Of a stretch of DNA of 25,666 nt, positions 15,981 to 25,100 are shown in pieces. This DNA comes from an uncultured Anaerococcus sp. GTDB lineage: Bacteria > Bacillota > Clostridia > Tissierellales > Peptoniphilaceae. The DNA is taken from positions 1-25,666 of the forward strand of contig URRX01000005.1 in the NCBI GenBank assembly GCA_900550345.1, in the 5' to 3' direction. Numbering within the stretch: the first letter of the stretch is position 1; every line of letters begins with the position of its first letter. The position numbers and the translations under genes are program-made. Under the pieces are notes generated by a model. That model was not told where the DNA came from. It saw only the letters and a program-made list of their open reading frames with translations, and made no database searches.

Positions 15981-16071
15981 AGTTTAGGCAGGAATATTAT
16001 GGTTTAATAAATAATTTATGAAATATTAAGGATAAAATGAGGAAAAATAAAGAATGAAAATTACCTGTTTA
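15971..16071 (+). repeat. Spaced 16-bp direct repeat GAAAATTACC[A/T]GTTTA
   Basis: Copies at 15971-15986 and 16056-16071 differ at one base and start 85 bp apart, close to eight helical turns. The core GGTAATTTT also occurs inverted at 15947. Tyrosine recombinases often have arm-type repeats like this near their own gene; binding here is inference. Confidence 0.55.
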
Positions 16072-16243
16072 ATCAAATGGCAAAATCTAAAAGTTATATC
16101 AAGACGGTGTCTGCTGAATTGAAATAACAATAATATTTAAGCCTATATTATTTAGATTTTTTAGAGCATCTTAAGCTCGTAAAAAAAGGAGGAGGCTAAT
16201 TAACAATAATATAGAAACCAAATTTATTTAGGAGGATTCCAGA

Positions 16244-17209
16244 ATGTCAAGAAATAAAAATAGCTTACAATTTGAACTATTTAAGAGAGCATCTGAAGGA
16301 TTAAAAGGAAATACAACCAGAAAGCAATATAAATATGCCTGTAAGAAATTTGCAAGCTGGTGCAAAGAACAAGGAATTAAACAAATAGAAAAAGTAGATA
16401 AAGATTTAATACAAAAATACTCAAACCATTTACAGGAAGATCCTTTTAAGTTTTCTGCTGGTACTATTCATACCTACCTTGCCCCTATTTGCAAGGCTTG
16501 TGGAGTAAATATGAGAGATATTAATAAGCCTAGGAGGAAATCTAATACCATAACCAAAGGTAGACAAGAAGCAGAAAATCCTTATGGAAAATTACAAGAA
16601 ACTTCACCTGAATTTAAAAGGCTAATTACCTTACAAAAATCTGTTGGTATAAGAAGAAATGAACTTGAAAATCTAAAAAGAGAGGATTTTATTAAGGGAG
16701 AATATGGCATATATTATGTCCATGTAAGAAAAGGAAAAGGCGGAAAAGAAACTTTTCAAATGATTCTCCCTAAAGATGTACCTATAGTTAAAAATATATT
16801 CGAAGAAGTTCCTACAGGTCATAATGTATTCTCAAAAGATGAGATGAATAATAAAATAAATCTTCATGCCCTAAGAAGAGAACACGCTAATGATGTTTAC
16901 CAATTCTTTGAAAATATAATATTAACAGTTAATGGATTCGCTAGATCATTAAGAGAAAGACTTATTAAAATGTTTGAAAGAGGAAATTATGATTTATATA
17001 AAGCAAATCCCCAAAAATATGAAGCTAAATTAAAACGATTTATTGATGATATGAATGATACTCCCTATGAACTCAGAGGAGAAAATAAAAAAAGAGCTAT
17101 CCAAAATGGGAAACCCGTTATCTATAATCGTCTAGCCATTATGGCTGTTTCTGTACTGGCTTTAAGTCATTGGAGATTAGATGTTACTGTAGTAAATTAT
17201 ATTGTATAA
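16244..17209 (+). CDS. Tyrosine-type site-specific recombinase/integrase
   Basis: A 321-residue recombinase with an AGGAGG ribosome binding site eight bases before the ATG. The N-terminal part (residues of about 8-85) is a SAM-like core-binding domain. Catalytic residues visible are R137 in SVGIRRNEL, a Lys of the RKGKGGKE beta-hairpin (162-169), H208 and R211 in INLHALRREH, H309 in ALSHWRLDVT, and the nucleophile Y319 in VVNYIV at the very end. About 90 residues are inserted between the HxxR box and the last His; this is unusual and makes the C-terminal half longer than in XerC/D or phage integrases. The upstream 700 bp carries repeats and hairpins. The stop is 5 bp from the group II intron boundary. 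Confidence 0.87.
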   Translation: MSRNKNSLQFELFKRASEGLKGNTTRKQYKYACKKFASWCKEQGIKQIEKVDKDLIQKYSNHLQEDPFKFSAGTIHTYLAPICKACGVNMRDINKPRRKSNTITKGRQEAENPYGKLQETSPEFKRLITLQKSVGIRRNELENLKREDFIKGEYGIYYVHVRKGKGGKETFQMILPKDVPIVKNIFEEVPTGHNVFSKDEMNNKINLHALRREHANDVYQFFENIILTVNGFARSLRERLIKMFERGNYDLYKANPQKYEAKLKRFIDDMNDTPYELRGENKKRAIQNGKPVIYNRLAIMAVSVLALSHWRLDVTVVNYIV

Positions 17210-17253
17210 ATTGAGTAGGAGGTAAATGATTAATTCATCTACCGACCTCTCAC

Positions 17254-17285
17254 ACCACCGTACGTACGGTTCCGTATACGGCGGT
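17254..17285 (-). ncRNA. Group II intron domain V
   Basis: On the minus strand, ACCGCCGTA pairs with TACGGTGGT (9 bp, one G-U), then comes a two-base CG bulge and a 4-bp upper stem, TACG/CGTA, with loop GAAC. The catalytic-triad position reads CGC, the form typical of group IIC introns, rather than AGC. The catalytic core of the RNA therefore looks intact. Confidence 0.82.
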
Positions 17286-17286
17286 T

Positions 17287-18681
17287 CTACCGTTTAATTT
17301 GAACTTTATTGTAATAGCTGACTAGGGATATATAGCCCCTTTCAGCTATTCTTTTGTTATTAAGAGCCCTGCTCAGTATTGGGCTTTTTGCTATTCTCCA
17401 ATAGGATTTGCGCGTATTTGCCCATTTCCAAGCTTAATATTTAGCTGTACCTAATTTTACTAAGTTTTTAAATTTGGTTTTTACTTTCTTCCAGCCTTTC
17501 CACGCACACATTCTGATTCTTCTTCTTAACCATTCGTCTAAAATTTGAAGATGTTTTCTCATATTTGCAAGTTTGAAATATTGTATCCATCCTCTTACGA
17601 TTTGGTTGATTTTTATTCTTCTTTGCCTATAGCCTAGTGCATTACTTCTGCTTGTTACCGCTTTTAGTTTTGCCTTTAGTTTCTTTAGGCTTTCTTTGTG
17701 TGCTTTTAATTGGGTTCCATTGTTATGGTAAAATCCATATCCTAGATATTTTGTTTGGCTTAATTTTCTTATTGAGGTCTTTTCCTCGTTTACTTTAAGT
17801 TTTAATTTTCCTTCTAACAGATTTTTGACTCTTTTATAGTATCTTTCGGCTGCTTTCCTATTTCTTGCGAATATTAGCATGTCGTCTGCATATCTTACAA
17901 ATTTGTATCCCCATTTTTCAAGTTCTTGGTCAGCTTCATTTAGGTAGATGTTTGCGAGTAATGGACTTAGGGGTCCACCTTGTGGTACTCCTTTGTATGA
18001 TTTTACTTTTATCCCATCTATCATTATTCCTGATTTTAGATATTTGTGTATTAAGGATATTACATCTCCATCTTTTATTTCTTCTGATAGGATTTGTATG
18101 AGTTTGGATTGATTTACTGTGTCGAAGTATTTTTCTAGGTCTAAATCTACTACCCATGTGTATCCTTCATCTGCTATTTCTTTTATCCTTTTTAAGGCAT
18201 CGTGTGCACTTCTTTTTGGTCTAAATCCATAGCTGTTTTCTGAAAATTTCTTTTCATAGATGGGGCTTAGTATTTGTGCTATTGCTTGTTGTATCACCCT
18301 ATCTGTTGTTGTGGGTATTCCTAGATTTCGTTTCTTACCATTTGATTTTGGTATTTGTACCCTTTTTACTGGTTTGGGTTTGTATTTCCTTGCTCTTATT
18401 TGTCCTAGTATTTTATATTTGTTTTCTTTTAGATGTTTTAGGAGTTCTTCTGTTGATATTCCATCTACTCATGCTGAACCTTTGCTGGAATTTACTCTTC
18501 TAAAGGCTTCGTTTAGGTTGTTTCTATGGAGCATCTTTTCAATTAGTTCATTTTTAGTATTTTCTTCTTTTGAGTTAATCTTATCATGACTGTGTATAGC
18601 TAATTTATTTTCACTTTCCGAGTTATCTTTGATTTGTCTGGTTAATTTTCTACAGTCTTTGTCATGATTAGTTTCTTTCAT
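17287..18681 (-). pseudogene. ltrA: Group II intron reverse transcriptase/maturase, two in-frame stops
   Basis: A single 465-codon frame with an AGGAG ribosome binding site at its ATG. It is interrupted by TGA at codon 71 (18469-18471) and TAA at codon 416 (17434-17436). The first stop falls where relatives have Gly in a GVDG motif (here KGSA-stop-VDGIST). The second falls in the C-terminal KY-stop-AWKWANTRK element, where relatives have a Lys or similar. Between them the reverse transcriptase core is intact: DLDLEKYFD, VPQGGPLSPLLAN and catalytic YADD (codons 264-267). The maturase X domain follows, with GWIQYFKLANMRKH. No frameshift is present, so two base changes would restore it. As written it cannot make full-length protein. 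Confidence 0.9.
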
Positions 18682-19052
18682 AAATTTATATCTCCTGTAG
18701 TTCGGTCCTTCCTAGTTTTAACTAGTACTATGACTTTTGCTGACTTCTCATAGTTCGTTGTTACTACTAAGTCGCATATGAGACCTCCTCGGGTAAGGGC
18801 ATATTCTTTCCTCTCATCTATCTGCCACATTTACATTTACGTATTCCGTGTAGTTATTGGACTTTACTTTGTTTTGCAAGCTTATCCTACGTAACTGCCT
18901 TATGTGATTTCTGTTCGTCAGACCAAGAGTTTGCCTAGGGCTTCCTTCAGATTCCACCTCACGATGGAAACCCTTGCCTTTGGCTATATGTTTCCCACTA
19001 CCGGGCACACTTAGGACTTACACCTGTTAGAATATGCTCATGCCGAGCACAC

Positions 19053-19086
19053 AAAAATACCAGAGCAAGCCTAAAGCTAACTCTGG
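19053..19086 (-). terminator. Terminator of the S8 protease gene and intron insertion target
   Basis: On the minus strand, CCAGAG and CTCTGG flank an inner AGC/GCT stem, followed by TATTTTT. It begins 40 bp after the protease stop codon. The group IIC intron starts at the very next base, 19052. Confidence 0.85.
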
Positions 19087-19125
19087 CATAAGGTCTAATA
19101 TTTGCTTAGCTTATACTAGGTCTTT

Positions 19126-22100
19126 TTATTTTCTTTTTTTAGTCTTGAATAAGGCAAGGCTTGCTGCAAATAGTCCCATAACTACTGATGATAGGCTCTC
19201 TACTCCTGTTTTAACATTTGTACTTGTTGGAGCTTTCTCATTGTTTGCTTGTGATTTGTCATCACTTCTTTGGTTCTTATTTTCCCTTGCTTCTTCTTTA
19301 TCCTTATCTTCCCTTGGAATTTGAACTAAGTTATCGTCTTTTGAAGGATCTCCTTTAAGCTTTTTAGTCTTAGAGCTTACCTCTACTACTAATCCTTGAT
19401 TGTCTTTTGGATTTTCACTCTTATGAGCTATATTTGTTTCTGGAATTTGTGGATTTTCTGAAGGTACTTCTGATGGTTCTTCGCAAGGATTGTCTGAAGG
19501 TTTTTCTGTATCACTTGGGCAAGTTATATTCCAAATCTTTGAATAATCCTCATCTTTTTTCTTTGTTTCATCAAAGGTTTGTTTATTTTCTTCTTTAACT
19601 TCTTTAGGAAGCTCGTAGAAGTCTGGTTGAACACTTAGATCTTCCATAGCAAATAGGAAGGCACCTTGTGCTTTAATTTCTTCTTTTCCGTCTTTGCCTA
19701 TGACTTTCCAACCCTTGAAGCCTTTGCCTTCTGGAACTTCTCCCTTGTATTCTGGTAATTGGAAATCCTCTCCCTTCACAAGTTCATTTTCCTTATTATC
19801 TATTGTAATCTTGACTTTTTCTGGAGCTTTAGGAGTTAATTTGCCACTTTCTTTATCAAAGCTAAATTCCTTTACACTAGTATTGTTTGCAAAGTCTTTT
19901 ACTACAAACTTGATTGTTAGCGTATTGTCCTTTATATCTTTTATATCAGCTAAGGACTTGTATGCTCTACCATTTACAAAGATTTGTTTGTATTGGATTT
20001 CTCCAGCTTTATCGCCATCTCTCTTGTCTGTAACATTGAATTTGATAAATTTATCTTTCTCATATTCAATAGCTGTGTTACCATCCTCTTTTTGTTCGAT
20101 TTCTGGTTTTACAGTATCATAGAGGAATTGATAGTGAACTCCAACAGCCTTGGCATTAAGATTACTATAACCAGTTTGTAGGTAGACATTGCCATCCATA
20201 TCTTTGACCTTGTCTGGGAATCCATTTGCCTTGTAGTCCTTCATTCCCCAGTCCATGATGTCCCCATCTTTTACATCAAGCTTAATGTTAAAGTCTCTTG
20301 TATTATCTATGTGTAAATCACCATAGATTAGGTAGTTGTCTACAACTGACTCGTTAACTCTCATTTCCCAGTTGAAACCACCCTTATCTCCTATTTTTCC
20401 TCTTAAATAGAATTCTGGTTTTCTTACATAGATTTTATTGTCCTTTGTTGGATTGAAATAGTTTCTATCCATAGTCAAATCTACTGGTTTTGCATCTATA
20501 AATAGCATTGCTCCGTCTTCTTTGATGGCTTCTACGTTGGATTTATCATCTCCAAGGTATTCCTTGCCATCTTTGCCAAGAAGAACTAGTTTAGAAGGAT
20601 CATCTACAAGATTTCCATCTTTATCTATAGCTTCTCCCTTTTCATTAGTTTTGAATTTAAAGACTTGATATCTAACTATATTAAATCCGTCCAAGGCTGA
20701 CATGAGAACTGATTGAGTGCTTCTACCATCTTCAACATTTCTACTATCACAGTAGATTGTTTTTTGTGATAGGGCCTTGATGTTAGGGGCAGTATTTTGG
20801 ATTTTTTCTATAACTTCCTTGCTATAAACTCCATTACCATCAAGCATATCAGTTTTTCCTGGGTTAAATGTCGTAACTCTTAGGGCATATCCCTTTCTTA
20901 CAATCATATTATCATTTAATACATATTGACCCTTTTCATTATCGAAGAACATCTTGTTTGTATCCATCTTGCTTGGATCTTTTGGTTTTTGTTTAGTTAG
21001 TTCACCTTCACCTAGTTCGATAATATTTCCATAGCTTGAAGCATATGGTGAAGCTTCCTCGGCTTCATCCTTCTTTTCTGACATTCTTATTATAGTTTTA
21101 GCTTTTGTTTGACCCTTATCTTTTACGATAATATTCATATCTCCAGTAAAGGATAGACCATCGACTACATCATTTGTGTTTGCAAATAAGTCAAAGGTTA
21201 GAGTTTTTGTTTGTGGGTCGTATTTACTTGCCTTGATTTCTATTAGTTTAAAGTCATTACCATAGTAGGCCTTAGCATCTTTTGATACATTATTTACTTC
21301 TCCAAGAATTTCAAAATGGCCATCCTTTGATGGACTTAACACTCCACCAAGCCTTGATTTAACATCATCAAGTTTCTCAGTTTCATATTCTAGATCACTT
21401 CCATCTTCGTAGGATTTTACATTTCCTTTTTCATCATATAGATAATCAAGCTCTACTGTTTTCATTCCACCAGTTGTAAAGTCTTCTATTTCCTTATATT
21501 TCTTTTTAATTAGTTTCTTTAGGTCTTTATTTTCAAATTCTCTAATTGTTGAAATATTTTTATCTATTTCAAGGCTAGCTTCTCCCTCAACTGAACTTTC
21601 TTCAGCTGGTTTTGAGTCTTCATCCTTAGCTTTATTATTATTGGTATTTTCCTCTGAGCTTATTGCATTTTTGAGTTTTTCTTCAGAAATTTCTCCAAGT
21701 TTTTTGTAAGAAGAAGAATCTTTGTCAGGATCTACTAGGTAATAAGAAATCATTCCCTTTGCATCAGCTTTACTATCAAATTTTATCCTATGGATTTTGG
21801 TGAAGTTGCTTGCACCATCTAGGGCGATTACTTCGATAATTTTTCCTCTTAAATCTCCAGCTCCTTTAATTTCGTAGATAGTATTTCCTTTAGCATCAAG
21901 CTTTCTATGTCTACCTTCGCCTTCTCCTGCATATTTTACATCAAGGTTTCTTTCAACATCACCATACTCGTCAACTATAGCTGCACCTGCATACCATACT
22001 TCGTTGGCTACTTCTTCAAATTTCTCTGGATGGTCTTTTTGATCTCTTACAAACAAGGTTTCGTTTTTGTACTTATCTTTTGCCTTGTGGTAAGTATCTT

Positions 22101-25100
22101 TTGCTATTAATTTGATTTTGTTTGGATCAGAGAAATCAACATCGACAATTGTTGGAGCTGTATTGTCAACTTTTACTGGTATATAAGAAACTTGCCATGG
22201 ATAATCCTTAGTTAATCTGTATTTGAACTTGTAGAAGTATTGACCCTCAGCTATTGGTTCAAATTGACCCCTAAGTTTTGTTTCCAAGTCTTGGTTATTA
22301 TTATCATCATTAGCGCCTTCTTCTCTTCCTCTAGGATTGTAAATAAGGCCATCCCATTTCAAATCTCCCATAACTTTTAACTTGGATGACTTAATACCCT
22401 TAGCATCGTTTCTCTTTGAGTTTAGGATTCCTTTGATGAAGTGCTCTCTTGATACAACCTTGAGGTCTTTTTGTCCTTCGCCCTCTTTGTCTGTATTTAC
22501 AATTGAGATTAAGCCTTCTTCTGCACTTCTTAGAACGAGTGGGGAAGGTGTTAGCCCTCTTTCTATTTGAACTTCTTGTGTTTCTCCCTTATTATCAAGT
22601 GGATAAATTCTTGCGACTTTTGATTCGCTTTGTGATGGATCAAATAATCCTTGGTTGTTATTTAGTGCAAATAAATCAGGATCTTGATCAAGTGATTTTG
22701 TATTTCCATCTTTTCTGTTTTGGATAACGGCAGCTGGATTGAATTTATCGATGTCATGTTCTCCACCTATACCCTTGTTCAAGGTTCCAGGTATTTTTGG
22801 TTTACCATCATCGTCATAACCTTCCATGGTTTTTGATTTAGAGCCTTCTTCCCAAGCCCACTTGTCAAGGATTGGCTCCTTGTTCCAGTTTCCAGCAAAA
22901 CCCATAAGTGGCATTGATAGAGATGGTTGGAATACTGTCTTGTTTTCCCCACCACACATTGCCTCAAGTTCTTCTTTAGATTCAAGTCTAATGAAAGATT
23001 CTACAAATTGGTTTTTATCTTTTGCTTCTCCTACATTTATTACAGCCTTCAATTCATATGAAGAGTTTGGAGCAATTGTAAATACATCGTGTTCGAAAGT
23101 AATATTTGCACCCTTAATCTTTGCTGGATGAATTTCTGGAACAATTTGTTTGCCATCTAATGATTTCTTATCCTTGTAAGTTTCATCAAGTTTTAGCCTA
23201 TTGGTAAGGGAATCTGTGGTGATTGCAGATGATGAAGCCTTAAATGTAAGAGGCCTATCTGATGTATTAATCAACTTGATTGTGAAATATTTCTTGTCTC
23301 CCTTAATTTCTCTAAGTGATATAGATCCATATGAGTTTACTAGACCTGCGGAGTCAACATTTTTAAAGCTTGCTATAACATCACTTCTTAGTGCATTAGC
23401 AACGTTAATTAGACCTGCACCTTGTTGTCTTGGCGAAGCATAATATAGTGATTTTTCCTTCCAACCTGTTGGATCCATCATAGGTCTTGCTGTGTTTTGT
23501 AAGGCAATCTTTGTAAGAGTAGTTAAGTCGATTTTATCGTCACCTGTTAGGTTTTTTAAGACAGGTTTTGCGAGCATCTCTTTTAGTTTTGGTCTAATCA
23601 ATACTGTTGATGCTGCAACTACTGGTGTTGCCATACTTGTTCCTGACATATAACCATAAGTTGACTTGCCGTCAATTACATTTAGAGTTGATTTGATGTT
23701 CTTTCCTGGTGCTGATACATCTGGCTTTAGGAGGAGGTCAACCCTTGGACCCCAAGATGTAGAAGCTGCTGGAACTATTACTTCTTCCTTGTAAAGTTCC
23801 TTATCTGTATCAGGAGCAAAGTTAAAGGCTAGCTCTTTCTCATCACCAAGCTTTGGACGGTTTTTGTTGAAGCTTTCCATGTCAATTGGATAATATTGGT
23901 CAAGCTTATCTTTGAAGTCTTCTTTCTTGTTTCTCTTAACTTCAGTTTTATTTGTTGGATTAATCATATTCCAAATCTTTAGACCATCATCACCAGATAC
24001 TGAAAATACTTGACAAGTTGTTCCTTCATCTTCTTCGTAACCCATGGCTGGAAGCTCTGTCCAGTTATCTCTGTTGTAGTAGTTAACTGTATTTACAACC
24101 ATGATTGCACGAGCACCCTTATCCGCAGCTCTTTTGAAGGCATATTTTAAATCTTTGGTATAGATTCTATCCATAACGGCAATTTTGCCTTTAAGATTAA
24201 GACCAACTAGATCTTCATCTTGACCCTTGCCTATATAAACAAATTTTACTTTGTCAGATAGCTTGCTTCCGTCTTCATTTGTAATAATCTTATCCTTATC
24301 GAAGAAGGTACCGATATTTCTATACTTGAAGCTTTCGCCACCAATATTTACCTTATCAAACTCTACTATTTGATTTTTAGCTGATGCAACAGCTATGGCA
24401 TCTTCATGGGCAGCAGTTCTAGTTACATTTCCTGTATCGGTCATCTTTAGTTGGTTATTAGCAGCCAAGTCCCATGATGAGCTTGAAGCAGATGTTGCAT
24501 AATTACCAGTAGCAACTACCATAGGAATCCCCGCTTTTCTTAAAGCCCTAACTGCTTGCCAATATTTCTCACCTATAAGACCTGTTCCTGTAAATCCAGA
24601 AGATACAGATACTACATCAACTTTATGTTTGATTGCATCTTCAATAGCGTGAAACATTGTTTCATCACCAGCAAAGCCATCACCTGAATCTGAGTACATC
24701 TTGTAAGAAAAGATTTGAGCATTTGGTGCTATTCCGTCTATTCCATTGTACTTAGCTATATCCTTATCAGTATCATTACCAGCAAGGATTCCCGCTATAT
24801 GCATACCATGTGGATCATGATAGTCAGAACCATCGTCATATTTTTCGACAGTGATTTTGCCACCGTTATAATAGTTAAAGGCATGAGGAATTTTATCACT
24901 CAACCAAAAGTCCTTGTCAGTTCCCTTCATGTCCTCTTTTTTATATCTCATATAAGGCTTAGCATCATCGTCAATTCTCATAGCCTTGTGCCTATAATCA
25001 GTCCCAGTATCGATATTTGCAATTACCATGCCCCTACCATCAAACTTCATTATCATGTCTTTGTTGATAGCTTTTAGGTAGTCGATAGCTTCGTTGACAC

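Larger units (their letters stand above)
15523..16243. other. Structured non-coding region between two recombinase genes
   Basis: About 720 bp between divergent recombinase units with no long gene. It holds a possible 32-codon leader (15697-15795), three strong hairpins (15812-15870, 15910-15941, 15947-15980), a spaced direct repeat (15971-15986 and 16056-16071), an AT-rich inverted repeat (16129-16152) followed by TTTTTT, and a second AGGAGG at about 16188 with no start codon at a usable distance. The density of stems is far above the rest of the window. It could be an attenuating leader, a recombination control region or an attachment site. Confidence 0.5.
17215..19052 (-). mobile_element. 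Group IIC intron, complete, with disabled maturase gene
   Basis: Read on the minus strand, the 5' end is GTGTGCTCGG at 19052, immediately after the T-run of a terminator. This is the insertion preference of group IIC introns. Domain I-III sequence (about 18700-19052) includes a conserved-looking stretch with CTAACAGGTGTAAGTCCTAA. The maturase open frame occupies domain IV. Domain V is at 17254-17285 and a domain VI hairpin at about 17217-17249 (GGTAGATGA/TCATTTACC), leading to a 3' end ...CCTAC at 17215. Total length is about 1,838 bp. The exact 3' base is inferred from the consensus. With its own maturase dead, splicing or mobility would need a maturase supplied in trans. Confidence 0.85.

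Noticed and set aside
18469..18471. UGA read as Gly (code 25) or Trp (code 4): all intact genes here end in TAA or TAG, and the maturase has TGA where Gly is expected.
   Set aside because: No intact gene contains an internal TGA, Trp is encoded by TGG throughout, and about fourteen stops are too few to show absence of TGA. The maturase also has a TAA interruption, so ordinary decay explains it.
18814..19008. 64-codon frame at the 5' part of the intron
   Set aside because: It lies in structured domain I-III sequence of the group II intron and has no ribosome binding site.
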